The notes beneath the pieces were generated by a model. The model was not told the DNA's origin, did not search any database, and saw only the letters and a program-made list of their open reading frames with translations. The position numbers and the translations under genes were made by a program. Positions 46,362-57,600 of a stretch of 64,000 nt of DNA are shown here, piece after piece (positions within the stretch are counted from its first letter, which is position 1; each line of letters begins with the position of its first letter). This DNA comes from Erigeron canadensis (taxonomy: Eukaryota > Streptophyta > Magnoliopsida > Asterales > Asteraceae), in the NCBI RefSeq assembly GCF_010389155.1, contig NC_057768.1, positions 22,391,966 to 22,455,965 on the forward strand. The letters run 5' to 3'.

Positions 46362-46512
46362 TTTTTTTTTTTTTTTTTCGAACATTCAGTCGGTATATGA
46401 ATATACGACATTGGGGAAACCTCACTGTATAATGGTGAAACGTTGCACGTAGTCAAGACCCATAAGGTTTTGTCTTCCTTAAAGATTGAATTCAAAAACT
46501 TGGGTAAAATCT
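46362..46512 (-). mobile_element. 5'-truncated SINE, same family as 44533
   Basis: It shares the CGAACATTCAGTCGGTAT end and the body with the SINE at 44533, with a long poly-A (T run on plus). The flanks ACTGATATC (46353-46361) and ACTGGTATC (46513-46521) match 8/9. The A-box part of the head is missing. Confidence 0.8.
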
Positions 46513-46561
46513 ACTGGTATCTTTTTAAAGATTTTTTTTTATGACTTTACTTTAAGACTTA

Positions 46562-47282
46562 CACTGTATTCTTGATTTTTTTTTTTTTAAGGAAAAGGAA
46601 GAAAAAGATAAAAAATTTTACCTTTTTGCATTCTTGAGATTTTTTTGTAATGGAAAAGAAAGTGTAAGAAAGGAAAAGTTAAGGCTTTTTCCTCCAAAAA
46701 CTTTCTAGCCATTTTTTGCCAGATTTGAATGGAAAACTTCTATGATTGTCTTCTCACCCTTCAAGCCACCCTCAGTTTGGACTCCCCATTCGATCTTAAT
46801 CATCACTCATCAGGTATCAATTCTTTTCAGTAATTAATTCTTGATTGAAAGGGTTTATTAGAACTTTAACTCTAGACTCCTTCGATCTGCGATCATTAGG
46901 TATGATTTTTTCTTGATCTTGCCATCGTGATATTATTCAATACTAATGAATGAATTGAAGTCGGTGATATTACCATCGTGAAAGCAGACTTCTTGTTGTG
47001 GTGATGATGATGATTCCATTTTATTAATTTTTAATTTATTATAATTAGTATTGAATAATAGGAAAGAAAGAAAGAAACCCTAGAAAGAAAGAAACCTGAT
47101 GATGATGATGATTCCTGTCGGTGGTGGTGTGTGGATGATTTTAAAATATCAAAATTATATAATTTTTTCTTTTGGTTTCTTTTGAACTCAAGAATGCTTT
47201 TTTCTTATATAATTTTTCATCTTTTCTTTCCCTATCCAATTTTCTCCTTTCTTTTCTTTTAATAAAAACTCAAGAATAAGTA
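46562..47282. mobile_element. CACTA-like MITE (copy 2)
   Basis: It starts CACTGTATTCTTGATTTTTT and ends about AAAACTCAAGAATAAGT. The AAGGAAAAGG-rich left part and the TTTTCTTTCC-rich right part match the copy at 12960. The right terminus is mutated, so the border is approximate. Confidence 0.55.
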
Positions 47283-47954
47283 ACTAAACCTATGAATCAA
47301 TTACTTTTTGTAGTTCACTCTGATCTCATGCTTTTCAGCTCAACGGAAGTTAAGGTCGGGTATTTGGTCTAGCATTAATCTTGTCTTTTGAAGTATAGTA
47401 CTTGGAGCTTTTGAAAGTGTCATGCTGTTTTCAACCTAGTTTGCAATGGGCGTTTCATATGGCGTACCGTATAGTATGCCATGAACAACTACAAGTCTAC
47501 AACAAATCTGTAAATTTTGGCGCAGCATACTATTTTGAACATGAGATTCATGTCAAGGAGTGTAACTCCTGGTATAATGTAACTTCTGATGTGTAAATAT
47601 ATGCCACGTTGTGTTATGATCTGTATTTCATGTGCTATGCGTGTATACCAGTATACCACTGCCGTGCCTCGTGTTTCCGCTTTAACGGGGTGTGACAAGT
47701 CACCTGTGCAAATTGCAGACAAAAAATTAATATCCAATGTATATATAAATTTCAAGATTTTCACCCAAAATAATTAAATCTTATTTGGAGGGATTCTTAC
47801 ATGTTGATTAACCATGGGGAAAGTAAAGAGGAAGTTAGTGGAAGTAATTTTACACCTTTCTTTTTCTAGTTGACGAAGTTGGCCTTGAAGTGATTGACAT
47901 TTGTGTGTACTCCACTCAATGCTAGCTTTAATAAATCACAAATTAATCATTTGA

Positions 47955-48110
47955 GTTAGATGGTATTTCGCATGAGGGCTTTAGAGGTTTTTTTTTTTTT
48001 TTTAAGGTCTTGGGTTCAAGTCTTGCAATGGGTTAGGTTTCCCCGCGCGCATTGGCGGTTCCAATTCACTAGACGCGGGAAGAGAGGGGGCCTGATATAT
48101 AAATAATACT
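47955..48110 (+). mobile_element. Possible tRNA-derived SINE upstream of the transporter gene
   Basis: GAGTTAGATGGTATTTCGC (A-box-like), a T run, then GGTCTTGGGTTCAAGTC (B box). Body CCCCGCGCGCATTGGCGG. No TSD was found. Confidence 0.45.
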
Positions 48111-48374
48111 TGATTTTCGCTCAAATAGAAGAAAAAAAAAACCCACCCCTAAAAGGAATAAAAGACCTCAACGATGAATTTGGTTTCTAGCCTGTATATG
48201 AATTTGGTAGGTTGTATACTTGTATCGTAATATGATGCATCTTTTTCTTCACTCTTCAAATGATGAAAACATAATAAGTAGTTGGTGAGTAATTATGAGT
48301 TCAGGATGACAGAATACAAACAGAAGGGATTGTTGTGATAATTAAAATAAACTTTGCATGAAAAAACTGTTAAG

Positions 48375-48498
48375 TTGACCATATTATTCCAAAACAGTCA
48401 CAAAAGTTTCACCAACCTTGACCACAATGTGTTGGATTCGTACAGATATGGTTTACTACTGATAAAGAGACCACAACTTTTTTAAGCATGCCTATAAA
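48375..48498 (+). promoter_or_regulatory. Putative promoter of the PDR gene: two W boxes and a TATA box
   Basis: TTGACC occurs at 48375-48380 and 48418-48423, and TATAAA at 48493-48498, about 105 bp before the start codon. W boxes (TTGAC) are WRKY sites, a common feature of pathogen- or elicitor-induced PDR genes. Motif presence is seen; function is inferred. Confidence 0.45.
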
Positions 48499-48603
48499 GT
48501 GAGTAAACTTAGCACCCAAGTGAAAACTACTTAAACATTTCAGGAACTTATATTAAGAAAATCACATTTTCTTGATTTGTTCAGAAGTTTATGTGGTTAT
48601 ATG

Positions 48604-51600
48604 ATGGATAGTGGGGATGTATATAGAGTTAGCAGTATAAACAGTTCTAGCTGGAGTGGTAGAGTTCTCTTTTCGAAATCTTGTCACGCAGAATATGATG
48701 ATGAAGAAGCACTTAAATGGGCTGCTATCGAAAAACTTCCAACCAATCTTCGAATACAAAGAGGCATACTCACTGATGAAAAGGGTCAACCCAAAGAAAT
48801 CGATATAAAGAAACTGAGGTTGGTGGAAAAAATGAATCTAGTTGATAGGCTTGTTAAAATAGCTGAGCAAGACAATGAGAAGTTCTTGTTAAAGCTTAAG
48901 GAACGGATTGACCGGTAATTATGTTCAACTTAGTTAACTGTGAACTGTCATATTTTCTTGATGTTATTATGTTTATCTGAGAGGTTTGAATGAATGAATG
49001 CAGAGTTGGACTTCAACTCCCCACTATCGAGATCCGGTATGAGCATTTGAATGTTGATGCAGAAGCATATGTTGGTGGCAGAGCCTTGCCTACTATTTTC
49101 AACTTTGTAGTTAATATCTTAGAGGTTCTCCTTCTTCATTTCTAGTTCTCACAATAATCATATTTCCTCCACCATGTGAGTCATATAACTCATATTCTTC
49201 CCCTACATATATAAGTCAATCCCATAAGGTAGCAATATAGACCAAATTATTTATTATTGGTTCGAATTTACTTGTGTTTTATTCCTAACGTGCCAAATGG
49301 GTTAGGAGTCTAAGTCAGAGAATTTGAATGGAAGCAAAAGTGGTTAAATGGGTCGAACGTTAAACGGGCTGAAAGTCTTGCATCATTAACTATTTTTAGT
49401 TTCATGACAAAAGATTCTTGTGTCTCAACCCGGCGAGACCATAACCTGTGGATTCTTTGTGTCTTCTTTTAACTAAATATTTCTTTATCTGTTACACACA
49501 CAGGGATCCTTAAATTGTTTGCATTTTCTTCCCAGCAGAAAGAAATCATTGCCAATCCTTCATGATGTGAGTGGAATCGTGAAGCCTGGCCGGTAAGTTA
49601 GTATACTAATAGTATGCTTTCACCCTCTTAAATTTTGATTTATTCAAAGAAAAAGAACCATTATATCTCTACATATCCCTTTAAACATATTTAATTATCA
49701 CTAATTATACAAGTTGCACAAATGTTATTGGCTGTTTCCTTACCCGACCCCCTTTTTGACCATAAGACTTAACCCACTTGCCCCGCCCGTTTTACCAAAC
49801 TATGCTTGTCAGTGATATATATGGTTCTTCAGAATGACATTGCTCTTAGGCCCACCAAGCTCTGGGAAAACAACATTGCTTTTAGCCTTGGCCGGAAAGC
49901 TTGGGTCAGATTTACATGTAAGGGAACAGAATCTAATTCTGTTTTTCGATTATCTACATTAAAAAATTCAGAATTTATATCTAAACATCTATAGGTATCT
50001 GGAAGAGTGACCTACAATGGACATGAAATGAACGAATTTGTTCCACAACGTACATCTGCTTATATAAGTCAACATGATTTGCATATCGGAGAAATGACAG
50101 TTAGAGAAACACTAGCTTTCTCTGCCAGATGCCAAGGAGTTGGAGCAAACTATGGTCGGTTAATCTACTAAAAACTTTGAATTAACATATATTCCTACTC
50201 TATACAAAAATAAATTTTTACATATAAGAATATGAACTACTCTATCCCAATTAAGTTTATATAATTATGAATATTTTCCAGAAATGTTGGCCGACCTGGC
50301 AAGGAGAGAAAAAGAAGCAAACGTCAAGCCTGATCCCGATCTTGATGTCTACATGAAAGTGAGAAATAAAACCATCAAATTTTATATTCATAAGAATCAG
50401 AGGTTTTGCCACCATTTAATATTTTCATTTGATTTATAAACTAGGCGGCATCACTACAAGGGCAAAAAGCCAGTGTCGTCACTGAATATGTTATCAAGGT
50501 AATAGGTTATTAAATGTAGAATTGGGATTAAGTTAATGATAACATTAAACTGAGGTTCTGGTCTACATATACAGATTTTAGGCCTTGAAGTCTGTGCTGA
50601 CACCATAGTAGGAGATGAAATGGCCAGAGGCATTTCTGGAGGCCAAAAAAAGCGAGTTACAACTGGTGAAATGATGGTTGGGCCATCAAGAGCATTTTTA
50701 ATGGATGAGATATCTACTGGTTTGGATAGTTCCACGACGTTCCAAATAGTGAATTCAATTAGGCAATCAATTCATATTCTTCGAGGAACGTCTGTAATCT
50801 CACTCCTCCAACCGGCACCAGAAACCTACGACTTATTTGATGATGTGATTCTTCTCTCAGATGGACAAGTTGTCTATCAAGGTCCCCGAGAAAATGTGCT
50901 GGAGTTTTTTGAGCACATGGGTTTCAAATGTCCTGAGAGAAAAGCAGTTGCCGACTTTTTACAAGAAGTAATATTAGTTTTCTAGTTTCATTACTAGTTC
51001 CATGTACTTTGGCAAAATGTGTGGGTTGGGAAGGTTGAGTAACAAATCAAATTGAGTATAGATCACGACATGTTAGATTGGGTTTATTCAAAACTTTCTT
51101 TGTTCAAAATTATTCATATTTAATTAGAAACAATTAGCATGTCAACATCAAATTATTTTAATACTAATATAATCTCTTTAAAAATATAAAAATTAGGAGA
51201 TATCATGTACTAAAATACATTCTTAATGACTTTCAACAAATTTCACATTCAACTAACCTTTTGGTAACTGATGCATTAATAGCAGTCGGTGTTGCACGAT
51301 CAAGAAGCTCAAGAATGTACTTTTTGTTGTGATAGAATGATATCATCCCCACATGTAGTAATCTCAACACCGAGAGTCTGCCCATGTCTTCAATTGGAAA
51401 GTAGTGGCCAAAGGAGCGTTTACAAACCGCTATCATGATCATAATGACCAATTCTATACAAACAGCTAACGAATTGACAAGACGGATGGTGGTGTCTTTA
51501 AAAACAGGGCTGAAAGTCCCTTAATAATCAATGTTGGGTTGTTATCGAAACCCTTTGGCAACCAAGCTCGCTTTGTAACGTTTAATAGCCGCGGTTTGAT

Positions 51601-54600
51601 CTCTTTTCAACTTATAGACCCACCTACGGTAAACCAAATTAGTGTTCAGAAGTGGGAAACTAAAGACCATGTTCTCTTTTTTATAAGCGTGGCATATATG
51701 ACTTGCGCCATTGAAGAGACATGTTGGCAGCGGTGACAGTGGGCGGTTGATATTGTGTTAAGATCGGATGCGAGGGTTGTAAAGGACTTCATATTGTATA
51801 ATGTGTTAGGTTTAGGATTGTCTTAATTTTGGAGGTTGGGAATGGTTTGAGGATGGTGGAATAGGTATGTTTGAAGGTTGTGCTTGTGGAATGGTGGCAG
51901 TTGTAGACTGCTGCAGTGTTAGCCGATGACTGCTGAAAGGCAGAAATATTGGTCTTATGATTGCGTTGGTATGTGAGAATAGAGGGAGCGGGTGTAGAGT
52001 TGTTTGTTGTTAAAGTGTCGAGTAGATGAGGAATGTTGTAGGGGTAGGAGTACTGAAGTAGCATCCGAGGTTATGTTTGGAGGTGTACATATGGAGGTGA
52101 TTGGCGTTTGAGTAGTTTTAAGTGCCAGATCTAATATGAGATTTGGATATGATGAAAATATGGCTCGATTTGGATAGATGTAAAAACTTAATTTGCTTGT
52201 GAAAGAAAGGGAAAGTAGTGAGCATTAACATATAAGAAAAAGGAGTGATGACGAACATATAAATTTAGTGGTACGGACCTTTAAATAATCACAGAAGAGA
52301 AGATCTAAAACATGAGTATTTGTATGGTCAGATGTTGATAAGTGGAGTTTGGAAGATTTTCAACTAAATATGAAGTGGAATGGAAATCAAATTATTTGTA
52401 GGCGATAAGTAAACAATATTTAGAAAGCATAGTTTGAAAAACCAAAATGAGGATGTCCTAGTCGTTAATGCTATGTAGTTGTAGAGGCTTGAGCAATCGA
52501 GGTGTTACGGATCGATACCATTGTAAGGTGTGGGACTTGTCCCACATCGGTTGTATGGGAAACCAATGCGGGGTTTATATACCAAATGGGCTCTCTCACC
52601 CATTAGGCTAGTCTTTTGAGTTGTGTTCTCCCATTTGGTATGTAACAATGGTATCAGAGCCAACTCGGAGTGGTGGCCTAGACGGAGCCGGTCGTGACTA
52701 ACGAGGACGTCGGTCTCTAAGAGGCAATGTTGTAAATCTCGGTCGTATCGGCCGAGATATCGGATCTCGTATCGGGATCAGGCAGTCAAGGAGACGAGAT
52801 GGCTAGGATCGGACATATCTCGGGTCAACGTCGGTCAACGTTGGAAAAATTGCTGGATCGGGTCAAATCTCGAAATATCGGCTTGGATCGGGTCAAAGTC
52901 GACAAAAGTTTTTTTTCCACATGGTTGTTTCAAATCATGGTGCCATGGTGGATCTACGGTGGTTTAAAGAAGAAGAAGAAATAGAGAGAAATGGGGACGT
53001 TGGCCTGTTCATAAAGGAAAAAAAAAGATAGAGTTTTCAAAAAACAGAAAAAGATAAAGAAAGTGATAGAGGAGAGACAGAGTACAACATTACAGCTTTA
53101 CAATCTACAACCTATTTTTGTACTTCTTTATATATCATATTTTCATTTGACACCCTTTGATGTTTTGTTTTTTGTGATTTTACCCAATAAGTTATATTAT
53201 GATTTATCCTTATAACATACATATTTATACCTTATAATATACCTATTTAACTTTGTTTGTTTCATTCTTAGAGCTTATACAAAGATTATAAAATTATAAA
53301 ATTTAGTATTTTTAGATAATAAATTTGTCATTTTTGATTTTTTTGTATATTATTAATTTTTATTACATATAAATTTCATAAATTTATATTTTTATTTATA
53401 AATTAGCTAATCTGAGATCTCCCCGATATTTTAAAATCTTCTGTCTCCCCACCTCTCTGATCCGATCCCGATCCACGAGTTCTACAACCTTGCTAAGAGG
53501 AGACGATTGTTACGGGTCGACACCTTTGTAAGGTATGAGACTTGTCCCACATCGGTTGTATGGGAAACCAATGTGGGGTTTATATACCAAATGGGTTCTC
53601 TCACCTATTAGGCTAGTCTTTTGGGTTGTGTTCTCCCATTTGGTATGTAACACGAGACAACTCTAGGAATTGGTTGATTGGTTGGAAAATTGAGCTTGCA
53701 AAGTCTTCCATCACTCTCATGAGGTGTGTCTATGTATGTATTTTACATAGGGTGAAGGTTAAAATAGACATGGTTGTCACGACAAACTTTTTTAAGACAA
53801 GCGATTTTGTTTAATTTCGGGAACACAGAGGATATTTCTTAAGAAAAAGTTTTGGGTGAATAAAAACGAGAGGAACCAATATGCAAAATGGATAAGCCCC
53901 TATTGTCACCTATGTTTGTCTCACCATAGTAAGGGATAGATATCAAGAAGTGAAAAATTCGTGCAACGTGGTTGTTTGATCCGGTGTATAGGGAAAATGA
54001 AGGAGATGCTTGTGAGCGGGTTCCCGGCTCTCCTGGTCTCCACCTACTTGTGGAAGAGGGGGGTGAGTTGATATTAAGGTGTCAAGGCGCTCGAAGAAGG
54101 TCACAAGTGGAAGCAACCGATGCTTTGGTCATTCAGTTGACTCCTTGCTGCCAGTCCGTGCTTGCTGTCATGCTGGCAAAAGTGGGGCTTTCGGTTGGTT
54201 TTACCTACTATTCGATTTAAACCAATGACTCTCGCCGTATGAAAGCGATACTCTAACCGCTGAGTCAAGTAGGTCAAGTCAGAGAAAATAGACCCTTGTA
54301 AGTATAAGAGAAAGCCGCGCAACCAAAGTTCCCCTTACTATTAAAAAATATAACAGAAGCCAGAAATCACACCGCATAGATGAAACGGAACAATAAATGA
54401 GGTTGCCTTGTCCGGTAAGTGGATGGGTCATGGTTTAGGCATTTCTATGGAATATGAACAACTCCACACTTGTTACACGTCCCATAAGTTTATATAGAAA
54501 GCTAGACAAAAATGAGTTTCGACGTCCTCTTTGGTTGGGGTTGTTGTTATGTATGCTAAAGCTGTTAGTGATTTGTGTAAGACACTTATGGGTGGGTGAG

Positions 54601-57600
54601 ACACGTCCTAGCCGTAGAACAAGTGGAGCAACCAGATAGAGTCTGTAAACCAAAGGTTGTTATATGTGCCATATGAGCAACACGTTTAGGCAACAAAGAG
54701 GTTTGGAATTGAACCCTATCTAGGCAATTCTTTTTGAACCTTTTTTTATTAAATATTGGTGATGTGAAATGGTGGCCAGCGGTGGTGAAGTGGCGTACGG
54801 CAGTGGAAGGTAGCAAAGGGGAAATTGATTAAATGCGTTTGATCTGAATTTAAGGAATAAGCGGATGGTGGCAACATGGATGTTAGAATCGCCGGAGGCG
54901 ATGGCGATGGCGATGGTAGGAGCTTTTTAGGGTTTTGTCGTTTTTGTAGAAAAAGGTAGTGTATGTGTTTTAGGTGGTCAGATTTGGAGGGCACCCATTT
55001 TAGGAGGCGTTGGGCGGTACTCAGACGACCTCCGCGGAGGTGACAACTAGGGTTCTTTGGAAACTATGTTCTATGTATAATGAATAGTATTACACTCTAT
55101 ACCCTCTAATATAAAACCTAGTCTAATACTCATTGACCCAATGAAGATATAATAGGCCTCGAGTCTGCCCATTTACAAGCGCGTTGGGGGAAAGGCGGGG
55201 GTGGGGTGGGGGTGGGGGTCATTTTACCATTTTACTAATAGTTGTTTTGTAATCATAGGACTTCCATTTATACTCATCCTAAGGTGTGAACTGTAGGTAA
55301 CATCAAAGAAAGATCAGGAGCAATATTGGGTCAGAACTAATGAACATTACAGTTTTGTTACGGTACAAGAATTCGCACAAGCATTTAGGTTGTTCCATGT
55401 AGGAAGAAGACTAGGTGATGAACTTGCTGTTCCATTTGACAGAACCAAAAGCCACCCTTCTGCTTTGACTAGAAAGAAATATGGTGTTAGCAGAAAGGAA
55501 TTGTTGAAAGCATGCATATCTAGAGAGTACTTGCTTATGAAACGGAATTCTTTCGTTTATATATTCAAGATGATACAGGTATGTAATCATGATCATTTAG
55601 TCAATGTGCGTTTAATTGCTTATGTAATACGAACATCCAAGCAGAATTTACAGCATTTATGTATTTGCTATGAACAACTACATCATATGTACAATGTACT
55701 CTAGTGAAATATCATTTCCATCTGCAATTTCATTATTCTTATTTACCACTGATATATTGTGATGTTTCAGCTTATTTTCTTGGCGAGTATATCGATGACA
55801 TTATTTCTACGCACTGAGATGCATAAGAAAACAGTAATGGATGGAACGGTTTACATGGGTTCTTTGTTTTACACATTACTCACAATTACTTTCAATGGAT
55901 ACTCAGAGCTTGCAATGAGTGTTAGTAAACTTCCAGTGTTCTACAAGCAACGAGACCTTCTATTTTTTCCTGCTTGGATATACGCAATACCGACATGGAT
56001 CCTCAAGATACCAGTCACAATTGCTGAAGTTGCTGCCTGGGTAATCATGACGTATTATGTCATAGGGTTTGATTCAGATGTCGGAAGGTAACCATTTTGA
56101 CTATTTATTAAAAATGCACTAGTTTGTGTATTATAACACACATCTTTATAGTAATTTTGCTTAGGTAAAGATTATATTTTATCTATCTATTTATTTATTT
56201 ATGTTTCCTACGTACTTTAATACATTAGTAAGATAAAAGTCATGCCAAACAATAGCTTAGTCTTTTCAAACACATATGTTTGCACATATATGTAAGTTTA
56301 CTTTTTGAATAGTATCAATGATTCAGCATTTCGACTTAGATGTTTCCTTTAAAACTTTAGATACCAGTCTGTAGTATCCAAATGTGTCTTCAATCTGATG
56401 AAGTTTTACCATTGCAGGTTTTTCAGACAATTGCTTCTGCTTGTATGTGTTCAGCAGATGGCTTCTGCACTCTTTCGTTTCATAGCAGCATTAGGACGAA
56501 ATATCATTGTCGCCACCTCATTTGGCTCACTCGCCCTTCTTGCCATTCTTGTGCTAGGTGGATTTGTCTTGTCACGGGGTAATTACATATCGCTCACGCT
56601 GAATCCTGGTCATGAATTTCCGCCTATTGAAATATTCTTTTCGACAAAACAGAAAGTTTTCGCCGTATCTGATCTAAGTATTAAACTAGGTTTGGATGAG
56701 CTAGACAACTCTATACGCCTAGCCGTTTTCTTGCGTATATAAATACAGAAAAGTGTAGAATTTTGAGTGGGCTCATTTCCTTACATGAAATAGTACGGGG
56801 CCATGACCAAATATGTAACTCTATACAGCCATAACTTTTGTGCAGGAAAGAGCTATGGGGTTTATACAAATTCTATAGAAAGATTACTAGAATCTACATG
56901 ATTGCTACGTTTCTTTTAACTCATATGCCTCTTTATTACACGATTATTAGAATCTACATATGCACACATATATATTGTCAAAATACACTTCAATCCATTT
57001 ATGATCAACCCCATCTGCACCTCAGATGATATAAAAGGCTACTGGGTGTGGGGTTACTGGCTTTCACCTCTGATGTATGGGCAGACTGGCTTGGCTGTCA
57101 ATGAACTCCTTGGGAAGAGTTGGAAACAGGTATGAGTTATTTAATCTTGCAAAATTGTCGTGTATACTATGAAAACGTAATTATAATCAACAAATGGAAC
57201 AAACCACATATAAAGTTAGATCTCTGAAATTGAAAGGAAACACATGATAAGGCCTATTCGAGAAGACAAATCTGCAGAATAAACATGCTAGTTTGCTGAT
57301 TAAAAAATAACATGAAAAACAAAACAAAGAAACTAGACACAAGAACAGAACATCTAAAGCTGAGCTTTGATGAAGCAATTATGTCCCTCCAACTTTTGAG
57401 CATCCTCATCTTAAATACAGTAGACTATTTGGCATCCTAACCCCTCTATCTCCCCAAACTCTGGATCAGCTTTAAATGGGTCAAATCAAGACCATAAATA
57501 TTGTAAAGCTGCTCAAAGTATCCTTGGGCTGACCCGTTTTCATATGATTTTTTTCTCCTTGAGTAAACTTTCATAAGGGCTGGGTATGTATCATTATCTT

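Noticed and set aside
53972..54220. 82-aa plus-strand frame, considered as an atpE-like plastid remnant next to trnM
   Set aside because: Only a loose R-rich/VEA resemblance; the flank is too GC-rich for plastid atpE and fits mitochondrial DNA better.
54435..54994. Several overlapping frames on both strands in PDR intron 8
   Set aside because: No recognisable domain; they overlap each other and lie inside a well-supported intron.
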